This document shows positions 25,874 to 34,247 of a stretch of DNA of 64,000 nt, piece after piece. The position numbers and the translations under genes were made by a program. Location of the stretch: positions 25,671 to 89,670 of the forward strand of contig NZ_JAIOAP010000026.1 of the NCBI RefSeq assembly GCF_021190915.1. The letters are read 5' to 3'. The stretch's first letter is position 1; each line of letters begins with the position of its first letter. The notes beneath the pieces were generated by a model that did not search any database, was not told the origin of the DNA, and saw only the letters and a program-made list of their open reading frames with translations. The DNA comes from Cohnella silvisoli. GTDB lineage: Bacteria > Bacillota > Bacilli > Paenibacillales > Paenibacillaceae.

Positions 25874-25913
25874 GATACAAACGTGTAGTGTCGTCCTATA
25901 GACGGCTAAGCCG
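25874..25913 (+). other. Leader hairpin with 11-mer box (copy 2)
   Basis: GATACAAACGT, 7 bases, CGTCC, TATA, GACGGC, 5 bases, CG. The boxes and spacings are identical to copy 1 at 10354. It lies 34 bases before the cbiM start. Confidence 0.5.
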
Positions 25914-25946
25914 ATTTATTTCATTGGCGGAGGGAGGAGAGATGAT

Positions 25947-26597
25947 ATGCATATTCCAGATGGCTTCTTAGACGTAAAAACATGTATAACCACGGGGATT
26001 GTCGGAGCGGGCGCGGTTGCCTACAGCCTAAGGAAAACGCGCGTATCCTTGTCCCGACGGCAGGTGCCCATGATTGCTCTGACGGGCGCGTTCATTTTTG
26101 CTGCGCAGATGCTTAATTTTCCGATTGCCGGTGCGACTTCGGGCCATTTCCTTGGCGGAGCGATGGCATCGATTTTATTCGGACCTGCGGTAGCCGTCGT
26201 CATTATGTCCGCGGTGCTCATAATTCAAGCGTTGATCTTTCAGGATGGAGGGCTTACGGTTCTCGGAGCGAACATTTTGTGTACGGGCGTAATCGGTTCA
26301 TACGCAGGTTATGGCGTGTACCGCCTTGGTTTAATCATGCTGCGGGGCCGCCTGACGAAAGCAGTCACGTTCGTGGCCGCGTGGTGCTCGATCGTCTCCG
26401 CCGCCTGCGGCGTGGCTTTGCTGCTCGCTTGGTCCGGTACTTTTCCCATTGGAGTTGCGCTTCAAGCGATGGCGGGTTGGCATAGCTTGATCGGAATCGG
26501 CGAAGGTTTGCTTACCGCGCTTGCTGTCGCTTACTTGACGGAACGCAACGTGGATATGGAAGGACTGCAACCGAAACCGGAGGTGACGCCGACATGA
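25947..26597 (+). CDS. cbiM: Ni/Co ECF transporter substrate component CbiM/NikM
   Basis: A 216-residue membrane protein of about six or seven helices that captures Co2+ or Ni2+. The N-terminus MHIPDGFLD holds the metal-ligating His2, and FPIAGATSGHFLGGAMASILFGP and LIFQDGGLTVLGANI are family signatures. ATG 25947 follows GGGAGGAGAG. No cobalamin riboswitch or other cobalamin gene is nearby, and the urea and guanidine transporters are, which leans towards nickel. Confidence 0.92.
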   Translation: MHIPDGFLDVKTCITTGIVGAGAVAYSLRKTRVSLSRRQVPMIALTGAFIFAAQMLNFPIAGATSGHFLGGAMASILFGPAVAVVIMSAVLIIQALIFQDGGLTVLGANILCTGVIGSYAGYGVYRLGLIMLRGRLTKAVTFVAAWCSIVSAACGVALLLAWSGTFPIGVALQAMAGWHSLIGIGEGLLTALAVAYLTERNVDMEGLQPKPEVTPT

Positions 26598-26941
26598 GCA
26601 AACCTTTGACCGTAACGGGCAATAAGCGCAAGTGGATCGTCATGGCTATTATTACGTTAATTGCGGCAGGAATTATTTCCTTTTTCGCATCTTCGCACCC
26701 CGATGGATTAGAGAGAGTTGCCGCGGATCATGGATTTTTGGATGAGGCCAAGAAACCATCGTGGACCGCATGGATTTCCGGATATGAGCTTCCGGGTATT
26801 GCGATCCCTATCCTGAAGGTAGGGCTAGCGGGTATCATCGGAGTGGCTCTGTTGTTCTTGGTATTGTACGGATTGACGTCGAAGCTAACGCGCCGCGAGG
26901 AGGAAGATCATGTCGGGGAAAACGATCATCACCCTTCATGA
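26594..26941 (+). CDS. PDGLE-domain protein (CbiN/NikN-like ECF component)
   Basis: A 115-residue protein with two membrane helices (about 14-32 and 75-100) around an extracytoplasmic loop. SSHPDGLERVA contains the PDGLE motif that names the family, which replaces CbiN in many Ni/Co ECF transporters. It overlaps cbiM by 4 bases (ATGA). Confidence 0.9.
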   Translation: MSKPLTVTGNKRKWIVMAIITLIAAGIISFFASSHPDGLERVAADHGFLDEAKKPSWTAWISGYELPGIAIPILKVGLAGIIGVALLFLVLYGLTSKLTRREEEDHVGENDHHPS

Positions 26942-28517
26942 GCGGGAAGGGATCAAACCTCTGATCAACAAACCTTCATACCGTTTGTGGACGGTTCTTG
27001 CGCTTCTTTGTACCGTTGTGGTCTTATGGCAGCCCGGCATTCTTGCCGTGTCCGCTGGGTTGTTCCTGTTCATGCTGCTGTGGTGCGGAATATCGATTCA
27101 GAATATTTTGGGCAGAATGCTGCTTTTGTTGCCTTTTGGCGCAGGGGCAGCTATTTTCATCCCTTTTCATACGCCGGGCATTCCGGTTTTTGATTTCCTA
27201 GGCTTCACGGCGACGGAGGAAGGGGTGCTGCGGGCGACTGTTATTTTGCTAAAGCTCGTCAATGCGAACCTGCTCCTGACCTATCTGCTCTCTGTTACTC
27301 CTTTGTTCGTTCTTCTTCGCAGCTTGCGTACCGTTGGGGTGCCGGCTATTTTGCTGGAACTCATGATGTTGATGCTCAGATACTTTTTTCTGCTCAAGGA
27401 CGAAGCGGTCAGCATGTCCAAGGCGCAGCGGTCTCGGGGGATGAGGTTTGCCGGTTGGTCATGGAACGTAAGAACGTACCGGCGCTTCGGTGAATTGATT
27501 GGGGTGTTATTTCTCAGAGCTTACCAGCGAAGCCAACGAATCTATATCGCGATGTCGGCAAGAGGCGGATTGGAAGGGGAGATGCCGGTTATGCAAAAAA
27601 ATCAGATGGAGTCGCGAGTTAATAAAGTTTTAAGGGAATCGGGTGATGCCCCATTGGCCATTGAGGTTCGGGAAGTAACCTATACCTATGGGAATATTAA
27701 AGCGCTGAACGGGGTATCCTTCGACATCCCCGTCGGTACCAAGGTTGCGTTAATGGGTCCTAACGGCGCGGGCAAATCGACGCTTATTTCTTTGTTGAAC
27801 GGGCTGGAGCTTTCCCAGAAGGGCGAAGTCCGTTTATTCGGAGAGGAAGTGAAGCGGGATAATGGACACCAATTGCGCCGGAGAGTCGGAGTCGTCTATC
27901 AAGATCCCGATGATCAAATTTTTTCCATGTCGGTCGAAGAAGATGTGGCGTTCGGACCCCGAAACCTCGGATTGAACGAGGAGGAGGTCCTGGAGCGGGT
28001 CGAGCAGGCGCTTATTAGCGTCGGAATGAAGGAGATGAGCAAACGGTCTCCCTTCGAGCTCAGTTACGGACAGAAGCGCCGAGTTGCTATAGCGGGTGTG
28101 CTGGCGATGAGGCCGGAACTGATCATTCTTGACGAGCCTATGTCGTTCCTTGACCCGAAAGGCCGCGATGAGCTGCAAGCTTTGCTGGAAAACATGCATC
28201 GGATGGGACTGACCATTGTGGTCGCCACGCACGACGTCGATTTTGCGGCTGAATGGGCTGACCATGTCCTGCTGCTTAAAGAGGGTAAGCTAATCGCGTC
28301 GGGAACCGTCGATTTATTATACGAGGACGAACTGCTGGAGCGGGCGTCGCTTCATCTGCCTCGGCTGGCCCGGCCGTTCCGCTTGCTGCAAGGAGCCGGA
28401 GATCAGCGCCCGCGCACGGTAAAGCAAGCGGCGCAGATGATCTGGAAGCTAATGATGAAGAGTACGGGTCCCGCTGCGGAACCGGGTAAATTAACGGAGA
28501 AAGCCAAACCCCTTTAA
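26910..28517 (+). CDS. Fused ECF transporter permease-ATPase (CbiQ-CbiO)
   Basis: A 535-residue fusion. Residues 20-225 are a CbiQ-like T component with about five helices and the coupling motif MSKAQRSRGM, then a second Ala-Arg-Gly motif (MSARGG, about 218). Residues 250-500 are a CbiO ATPase: Walker A GPNGAGKST, Q-loop YQDPDDQIF, signature LSYGQKRRVAIAG (LSYGQ variant) and Walker B LIILDEPMSFLDP. T and A components are usually separate genes. It overlaps the PDGLE gene by 32 bases; ATG 26910 follows GAGGAGG. Confidence 0.92.
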   Translation: MSGKTIITLHEREGIKPLINKPSYRLWTVLALLCTVVVLWQPGILAVSAGLFLFMLLWCGISIQNILGRMLLLLPFGAGAAIFIPFHTPGIPVFDFLGFTATEEGVLRATVILLKLVNANLLLTYLLSVTPLFVLLRSLRTVGVPAILLELMMLMLRYFFLLKDEAVSMSKAQRSRGMRFAGWSWNVRTYRRFGELIGVLFLRAYQRSQRIYIAMSARGGLEGEMPVMQKNQMESRVNKVLRESGDAPLAIEVREVTYTYGNIKALNGVSFDIPVGTKVALMGPNGAGKSTLISLLNGLELSQKGEVRLFGEEVKRDNGHQLRRRVGVVYQDPDDQIFSMSVEEDVAFGPRNLGLNEEEVLERVEQALISVGMKEMSKRSPFELSYGQKRRVAIAGVLAMRPELIILDEPMSFLDPKGRDELQALLENMHRMGLTIVVATHDVDFAAEWADHVLLLKEGKLIASGTVDLLYEDELLERASLHLPRLARPFRLLQGAGDQRPRTVKQAAQMIWKLMMKSTGPAAEPGKLTEKAKPL

Positions 28518-28546
28518 ATGGATGTTTCCTCCAGTGCAGGGTGAAC

Positions 28547-28576
28547 GCATAAGAAAATGGGAGAGGTTGAATACTA
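28547..28576 (+). promoter_or_regulatory. Sigma-G-like promoter of spoVT
   Basis: GCATA (28547-28551), an 18-base spacer and AATACTA (28570-28576) resemble GHATR-N18-CATNNTA with one -10 mismatch. spoVT is a sigma-G gene in B. subtilis. Confidence 0.5.
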
Positions 28577-28695
28577 CATTCACGATTCAATGTCACCTTT
28601 TTCCGTTTGTGCTAGTGTTCGTCATAAAGGCCGGCAAGTCATTCGCGCCGGTAGCGCAGAGTGAATACACCAATGAAAGTGGGGCAACACGAGCT

Positions 28696-29238
28696 ATGAA
28701 AGCAACCGGGATTGTACGCCGTATTGATGACCTCGGACGGGTCGTCATTCCGAAAGAAATTCGCCGCACGTTACGTATCCGGGAAGGGGATCCGCTCGAA
28801 ATTTTCGTGGACCGGGATGGCGAAGTCATTCTCAAAAAATATTCCCCAATCGGTGAACTGGGCGACTTCGCCAAGGAATATGCGGAATCTTTGTCTGAGA
28901 GCACGGGACACATTGCCATGATTTCCGATCGGGACACCTTTATTGCCGTGGCGGGTGCTTCCAAGAAGGAGTACCTCGACAAAGCGATCGGAAACCTGCT
29001 CGAGAGCTGTATGGAGAACAGGAAAATCATTATGGAGAATTCGCCTGGCAGTTATGAAATATTGCGCGATATTACCGAAACGATAAGTTCCTTCGTTGCC
29101 GCGCCGATCGTTGCGGGCGGCGACCCTATCGGAACCGTCGTATTGCTCAGCAAGGACGAACAGGTAAACATGGCGGATATGGAAAGCAAGATGGTAGAGA
29201 CGGCAGCTGGTTTTCTCGCTAAGCAAATGGAGCAGTAG
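28696..29238 (+). CDS. spoVT: Stage V sporulation transcription factor SpoVT
   Basis: A 180-residue forespore regulator that modulates sigma-G genes. The N-terminal AbrB-type DNA-binding domain is MKATGIVRRIDDLGRVVIP, and a GAF-like domain covers about 55-178. Length matches B. subtilis (178). ATG 28696 is chosen because the protein family begins exactly here; the longer open frame upstream is non-coding. Confidence 0.96.
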   Translation: MKATGIVRRIDDLGRVVIPKEIRRTLRIREGDPLEIFVDRDGEVILKKYSPIGELGDFAKEYAESLSESTGHIAMISDRDTFIAVAGASKKEYLDKAIGNLLESCMENRKIIMENSPGSYEILRDITETISSFVAAPIVAGGDPIGTVVLLSKDEQVNMADMESKMVETAAGFLAKQMEQ

Positions 29239-29255
29239 GCTAATCGGCCGTGCGG

Positions 29256-29303
29256 AAAAGTTTCCCGAGCAGAAGCGATATCTGTTCATCGGGAAGCTTT
29301 TTT
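29256..29303 (+). terminator. Terminator after spoVT
   Basis: AAAGTTTCCCGA..CAG / CTG..TCGGGAAGCTTT followed by TTTT. Confidence 0.82.
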
Positions 29304-29405
29304 GCTTTACGGCTTTCGTTTATAATCTAAACCATAAGCCATGAAGCGGGAGATTGCGGAAGCCGGAGATTTGGTTGTTCGATAGGGAATGGGGAATGCG
29401 GCGGA

Positions 29406-31274
29406 ATGCGAGTGGAATATGAGACCGAGAATTTAGGTAAAAAGGCGCTTTGGCAAGGAGCGGCATTGCTTGGCGGAGCGGCTTTGCTATCTAAGCTGAT
29501 CGGAACGCTGCAGAAAATACCGTTGCAAAACATGGCCGGAGATGAAGTGTTCGGCTTGTACAGCGCGGTGTACGCTTTGGCGGTGATGTGGATGACGTTG
29601 GCTTCGGCCGGGATTCCCGTAGCTGTAAGCGTACTCGTAGCGGAAAGGACAGCGCACGGCGACGAGCAGGGAGCGCAGCGGGTTCTTCGGTGGTCGCTGG
29701 GGCTGCTCGGAATAAGTGGGCTTTTTATGTTCTGTTTACTGTGGTTGGGAGCGGATAGGTTTGCTTCTTGGATGGGGTTAGAGTCGGCTGCTCCGGCTAT
29801 TAGAATGTCGTCTCTGGCTCTGTTATTCGCGCCTGCGACAGCGGTTCTTAGAGGTTATCGTCAGGGCCGGATGCAGATGATTCGACCTGCAGTATCGCAG
29901 CTTAGCGAACAAACCGCCCGTGTCGCATTTATGCTCGCAGCCCTGATTTGGGCAATCCACGCTTCCTGGTCGCCTTCTTCCACGGCAGCGGCCGTTCATG
30001 GAGGTCTGGCAACCGGAGCTGTTGCCGGGCTGATCGCGATGCTATGGCATACGGGCAGCAACCGGAACAAGCCGTTTGTGATCCGCTCGACAGGCGCGAG
30101 GAAGAGTTTCGAAGCTTCCGGGGGTTCAGGGGAATCAGGAGTTTCAGGGGAATCAGGAGTTTCAGGGGCATCGGGGGCATCAGGAGCATCAGGAGCATCA
30201 GGAGCATCAGGAGCATCAGGAGCATCAGGAGCATCAGGAGCATCAGGAGCATCAGGGGTTTCAGGGGCATCGGGGGCTTCGATACGTTTGGTTAAAATGC
30301 CGGAATCTCGGCGGGCTTTGCTTAAGCGGATTGCTGCGGTAGCTATTCCCGTCGCGATTGCCTCCATTGTCGCTCCCTTGTTCGGGTTGATCGATGCATT
30401 CTCAATTCCGCGGTTGCTGCAACAGAAGGATATAGAAGCGGCTTGGTCCATGGCGCAGTTCGGCGTTTACAATCGCGGAGTCGCCCTGCTGCAGCTTGTC
30501 ATTATGGGAGCTGCGGGCGCGGCGTCGGCGATCGTTCCGGCGCTGACGGCAGCGAGGGCTCGCGGCGATGATGCGGAGTATACGGCGCGCGCGCTCTTTG
30601 CTTTGCGCCTCGCCTGGTGGATTGGCGGGGCGTCCGCGGTAGGATTGGCGGTACTTGCGTCGCCGATCAATAAAGCTTTGTTTGCCGACGGCAGCGGCAC
30701 CGCCGCGATGGCGATCGTCGCTTTTGCCGCCGTAGGCGGCACGCTTCAAGCGGTGAGCGCGGCGCTTTTGCAGGGCATGGGCGATCTGCGGTCGCCCGCC
30801 GTCAACCTGGCCGCAGCCGCGCTGCTTAAGCTCACGCTCAACGCGGTGCTGGTGCCCGCGTACGGCATACGCGGCGCAGCCGCCGCGATGGCGCTGGCAT
30901 TCGCCACCGCCGCAGTGCTGAACGCGCTGTCCTTGCGTCAGCGTGTTCTACTGCCCGCCCCGCGCCTAGCCGTCGCGTGGCGCTCGACCGCTGCGCTGGC
31001 GGCTATGGCCGCCGCGGCCGCGGCCAGTGCGCTCGGGCTCGGCGCGCTAACCGCCGCCTTGCCCGCGCGCGCTGCGGCCCTCCTCGTCGCCCTGCCGGGC
31101 GTCTTCGTCGGGGCCGCCGTCTTCGCCGCGGCGCTCGTCGCCCTGGGCGCCGTCGCTCCGCAGCAATGGCGCGAGCTGCCGGGTCTTCCCGGCAGCCGCA
31201 TAGAAACCTGGCTTCTCCGTCTTCACAGTCTCGCTATACGCAATAATAAACCCTCGCAATCGCGGGAAGGATGA
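29406..31274 (+). CDS. yabM: MOP-superfamily flippase YabM (SpoVB-like)
   Basis: A 622-residue polytopic membrane protein of the polysaccharide/lipid II flippase family, as at this locus in B. subtilis. The N-terminus GAALLGGAALLSKLIGTLQKIPLQNMAG and the helices up to about 220 are family-like. Residues about 237-297 are an inserted Gly/Ala/Ser/Val/Glu repeat (SGA/SGV/SGE triplets) between two helices. The last 200 residues are very Ala-rich and the DNA becomes more G+C-rich. Family members usually have about 520-550 residues, so the excess is mostly the insert. The ribosome-binding site is weak (GGGGAATGCGGCGGA). Confidence 0.85.
   Translation: MRVEYETENLGKKALWQGAALLGGAALLSKLIGTLQKIPLQNMAGDEVFGLYSAVYALAVMWMTLASAGIPVAVSVLVAERTAHGDEQGAQRVLRWSLGLLGISGLFMFCLLWLGADRFASWMGLESAAPAIRMSSLALLFAPATAVLRGYRQGRMQMIRPAVSQLSEQTARVAFMLAALIWAIHASWSPSSTAAAVHGGLATGAVAGLIAMLWHTGSNRNKPFVIRSTGARKSFEASGGSGESGVSGESGVSGASGASGASGASGASGASGASGASGASGASGVSGASGASIRLVKMPESRRALLKRIAAVAIPVAIASIVAPLFGLIDAFSIPRLLQQKDIEAAWSMAQFGVYNRGVALLQLVIMGAAGAASAIVPALTAARARGDDAEYTARALFALRLAWWIGGASAVGLAVLASPINKALFADGSGTAAMAIVAFAAVGGTLQAVSAALLQGMGDLRSPAVNLAAAALLKLTLNAVLVPAYGIRGAAAAMALAFATAAVLNALSLRQRVLLPAPRLAVAWRSTAALAAMAAAAAASALGLGALTAALPARAAALLVALPGVFVGAAVFAAALVALGAVAPQQWRELPGLPGSRIETWLLRLHSLAIRNNKPSQSREG
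30121..30282 (+). repeat. Intragenic 9-bp minisatellite in yabM
   Basis: Eight identical GGAGCATCA units run from 30183 to 30254, flanked by diverged units (GGGGCATCG, GGAGTTTCA, GGGGAATCA). The array is in frame and encodes (Gly-Ala-Ser)n. Copy number could change by slippage without breaking the frame. Confidence 0.93.
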
Positions 31275-31282
31275 TCCTTACA

Positions 31283-32770
31283 ATGCCACCCTCAATTACA
31301 GTCGTCGGACTTGGCTCCGGCGGAGAAGATCAACTAACTCTTTGCATGCTCAAGGTTCTGGAGCAATCGCCCCGTCGTTATGCGCGGACGGCCGACCACC
31401 CGGCGATTGCCGACCTCAAGCTGCGCAATATCTCGTTCGAAACTTTCGATCATCTGTACGAACGTCTAGACTCCTTCGAAGCTGTCTATGAAGCTATAAC
31501 GCTCGAATTGCTGAATATGGCGAAACAAAATATGAACGAAAACATCATCTACACGGTGCCCGGTCACCCGATGGTCGCAGAGCGGACCGTGCAATTGCTT
31601 CGGCAGCGCGCATCCGAGGAAGGGATCACCTTAACCGTGCTTGGCGGCGAGAGCTTCCTCGACCAGGCTTTTACGCGGCTGGGCTTCGATCCGATTGAAG
31701 GTTTTCAGCTTCTAGATGCCGCGGATCTTACTCGAGAGCACCTGCGGCCACGTTTACATACGGTTATTGGACAAGTGTATGATGCTTTTACCGCCTCCGA
31801 GGTTAAATTAACGCTCATGAACGTCTACCCGGACGATCACCTAGTCACCGTAGGACAAGCGCTTGGCGTGGCCGGGCAGGAAAATATCCAACAAATACCG
31901 CTCCATGAGCTAGATCGCTTGGAGACTTACGGAAACTTAATGCTCGTTTATATTCCCGCCAATGCGGATGATCGGCTGCGCCGCCGTTCTTTCGAGCGGC
32001 TGCACGAAATCGTCTCGATTCTCCGCAGCCCGGAAGGCTGTCCATGGGACCGCGAGCAGACGCATCAATCCATCCGCCGGAACTTCATCGAGGAAACGTT
32101 CGAGGCCATCGAAGCGCTTGATCTGGACGATCCGGACGGCATGAAGGAAGAGTTCGGCGACGTCATCCTGCAAGTGCTGCTGCATAGCCAGATGGAGGAA
32201 GAGACCGGAACGTTCGACGTTTACGACGTCTTGGCAGAGCTTAACGACAAGCTGATTTTTAGGCATCCGCACGTATTCGGCGGCGAGAATGCCCAAGATG
32301 CCGAGGAAGCGCTGCAAAATTGGGAGCAGATGAAGGCCGAGGAGAAAAAACGCAAAGGAATTCCAGAGCGCCAATCGATTCTTGACGGGATTCCCAAAGA
32401 TTTGCCCGCTCTCCCGCGTGCCCATAAACAGCAGAAAAGAGCGTCCGGAGTCGGTTTCGATTGGCCTGACTTAGGCGGTGTTTTCGATAAAATCGAAGAG
32501 GAACTGCAAGAGCTTCGCCATGCTGCCGAACAGGAGTCCCGGGAACGCCAACAGGACGAATTGGGAGACTTATTGTTCGCCGTCGTCAACGCTTCCCGGT
32601 TTCTCAAAGCCGACCCCGAGGAGGCGCTTGCGGGTACGAATCGCAAGTTCGCGGCACGTTTTAAGTACATCGAGGAGCAGCTACGTATAAGCGGGCGTAC
32701 TTTTGAGCAGACTGATTTGCCAGAGATGGAAACTTGGTGGCAGGAAGCAAAAACACGACTTTTACCTTAA
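31283..32770 (+). CDS. yabN: YabN: tetrapyrrole methylase-like plus MazG pyrophosphohydrolase
   Basis: A two-part protein of about 495 residues. The N-terminal 210 residues are a tetrapyrrole-methylase-fold domain (ITVVGLGSGGEDQLTL, YTVPGHPMVAERTV); the rest holds two MazG domains (EETFEAIEAL..EEFGDVILQV and KIEEELQEL..DELGDLLFAVVN) that hydrolyse NTPs. ATG 31283 aligns with the family N-terminus. An ATG at 31271 overlaps the yabM stop as ATGA, but its ribosome-binding site GGGAAGG touches the start codon. Confidence 0.93.
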   Translation: MPPSITVVGLGSGGEDQLTLCMLKVLEQSPRRYARTADHPAIADLKLRNISFETFDHLYERLDSFEAVYEAITLELLNMAKQNMNENIIYTVPGHPMVAERTVQLLRQRASEEGITLTVLGGESFLDQAFTRLGFDPIEGFQLLDAADLTREHLRPRLHTVIGQVYDAFTASEVKLTLMNVYPDDHLVTVGQALGVAGQENIQQIPLHELDRLETYGNLMLVYIPANADDRLRRRSFERLHEIVSILRSPEGCPWDREQTHQSIRRNFIEETFEAIEALDLDDPDGMKEEFGDVILQVLLHSQMEEETGTFDVYDVLAELNDKLIFRHPHVFGGENAQDAEEALQNWEQMKAEEKKRKGIPERQSILDGIPKDLPALPRAHKQQKRASGVGFDWPDLGGVFDKIEEELQELRHAAEQESRERQQDELGDLLFAVVNASRFLKADPEEALAGTNRKFAARFKYIEEQLRISGRTFEQTDLPEMETWWQEAKTRLLP

Positions 32771-32958
32771 AAAAACCTAAAATTCGCCGAATTTCCCGTA
32801 CTTTCTACCTATTTCGAGAAATTTTTTTGAAAATTGGCAGGATTTTTTTAACAAGGGGCAGAATAGTATCCTTCGTGCATTAAACAAACCAACGTTTCAA
32901 GCGGCTCAAGAGCTTGCAGGAACGAAATTAGGTACAATCATAGGAGGAATTCCGTAAC

Positions 32959-33231
32959 ATGAACAAAACTGACTTGATCAACAACATCGCAGACAAAAGC
33001 GGCTTGACTAAGAAAGACGTTGAATCCGTATTGAATGGCTTCCTGGGCGAAGTAACAGACGCTCTGGCTAACGGCGACAAAGTGCAACTTATCGGCTTTG
33101 GCACGTTCGAAACTCGCAGCCGCTCCGGCCGCGTAGGCCGCAACCCGCAAACGGGTAACTCCATCACGATCCCAGCTTCCAAAGTACCTGCTTTCAAAGC
33201 TGGCAACAAACTGAAAGACGCCGTTAAGTAA
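32959..33231 (+). CDS. hup: DNA-binding protein HU
   Basis: A 90-residue histone-like protein that bends and compacts DNA. MNKTDLINNIADKSGLTKKD, LIGFGTFETR and the arm motif GRNPQTG are diagnostic. The codon choice is more uniform than in neighbours, as in highly expressed genes. It follows AGGAGGAATT. B. subtilis does not have a copy between yabN and yabO, but Paenibacillaceae-type genomes can. Confidence 0.97.
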   Translation: MNKTDLINNIADKSGLTKKDVESVLNGFLGEVTDALANGDKVQLIGFGTFETRSRSGRVGRNPQTGNSITIPASKVPAFKAGNKLKDAVK

Positions 33232-33234
33232 TTA

Positions 33235-33516
33235 ATGCGTCTGGATAAGTTTCTGAAGGTGTCGCGGCTCATTAAGCGCCGCACCGTCGCGAAGGACGTG
33301 TCCGATCAAGGACGCGTCCTTCTCAACGGTAAAGAGGCAAAGCCGAGTACCGTCGTCAAAATCGGCGATGTGCTGGACATTCAATTCGGACAGCGTACGT
33401 TAACCGTACAGGTAGAGCGGTTGACCGAATCCAACCGTAAAGAGGATATCGCGGGGCTGTACACCGTGCTTAAGGAAGAAGCCCGTAAACGCGAGGAAGA
33501 TCCTAATGGTCTTTAA
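33235..33516 (+). CDS. rqcP: S4-domain ribosome quality-control factor RqcP (YabO)
   Basis: A 93-residue S4 RNA-binding protein that works with RqcH in adding Ala tails to stalled nascent chains on 50S subunits. MRLDKFLKVSRLIKRRTVAK and GRVLLNGKEAKPS form the S4 fold. It begins 3 bases after the hup stop with no clear ribosome-binding site, so translation is probably coupled to hup. Confidence 0.95.
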   Translation: MRLDKFLKVSRLIKRRTVAKDVSDQGRVLLNGKEAKPSTVVKIGDVLDIQFGQRTLTVQVERLTESNRKEDIAGLYTVLKEEARKREEDPNGL

Positions 33517-33553
33517 GCCATCACTCTGATTTACAACTTAGCATAGAACACGT

Positions 33554-33583
33554 AAAGCTCTGCCATTCGGCGGGCTTTTTTGT
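33554..33583 (+). terminator. Terminator after rqcP
   Basis: AAAGCTCTGCC / GGCGGGCTTT with one bulge, followed by TTTTTT. Confidence 0.72.
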
Positions 33584-33676
33584 TTGCGGAGGATTTTCCT
33601 TGAAAAAAGAGGATGGTGCATTGTCTGTAGCCAATTTACCAGCAGTTCCTCGAACGCACAAATCACTCAGAACACC

Positions 33677-33880
33677 AATAGGTTCATAATCTGAACTTAC
33701 AGCGTCGCACGGAGCACCAAACCATCAATAGGTTCAGAAACTGAACTTACCGCGTCGCACAGAGCACCAAAACTACCAATAGGTTCATAATCTGAACTTA
33801 CTGCGTCGCACGGAGCACCAAAACCATCAATAGGCTCAGAATCTGAACTTACCGCGTCTCCCTGAGCATCGATTGCATTT
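33677..33880. repeat. Tandem hairpin repeat, 4 copies of about 51 bp (array B)
   Basis: Copies of AATAGGTTCAGAATCTGAAC with a conserved tail (CGCGTCGCACGGAGCACC) start near 33677, 33727, 33778 and 33829: periods 50, 51, 51. Each unit has GTTCA..TGAAC as a small stem-loop. It lies in a 730-base gap (33517-34247) with no believable gene. Confidence 0.85.
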
Positions 33881-33915
33881 GCACTATAACGTTGGACGAT
33901 GAAACTTTCGCAGCA

Positions 33916-34130
33916 GTACTTTGTACAGCTACAGAAGCGTTGATCGCCAGAAATGGTGCATAGCCGTACATATTACAGCTATTGTGACGTTGGTTGCTGG
34001 AAATGGAGAAATAGCAGTACTTGTTACAGTTACAGAGACGTCAGAAATGGAGAAATAGCAGTACTTGTTACAGTTACAGAGACGTCAGAAATGGAGTAAT
34101 AGCGGTACTTTTTGCAGTTGCAACTCTCCC
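33916..34130. repeat. Tandem repeat, 5 copies of 44-51 bp (array C)
   Basis: Units beginning GTACTTGTTACAGTTACAGA and ending AGAAATGGAGAAATAGCA start at 33916, 33966, 34017, 34061 and 34105. Periods are 50, 51, 44 and 44; the shorter units lack 7 bases after GACGT. Short ORFs across it reflect the repeat only. Confidence 0.82.
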
Positions 34131-34247
34131 ACTCCGTCTCCCTCCATCTCTCTCCATCTCTCTCTCAACTCGCCACTCCGTCCCTTTTTCGTATACAATA
34201 TAAAACAACGAAAATCATCCGCCAATAATGGCGTAGGAGGAATAAAT

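Noticed and set aside
25656..25946. Cobalamin or NiCo riboswitch before cbiM
   Set aside because: Neither the B12-box (GCCACTG) nor the NiCo consensus elements are visible.
29996..30451. Pro/Asp/Ala repeat ORF antisense to yabM
   Set aside because: Mirror of the minisatellite; low complexity by construction.
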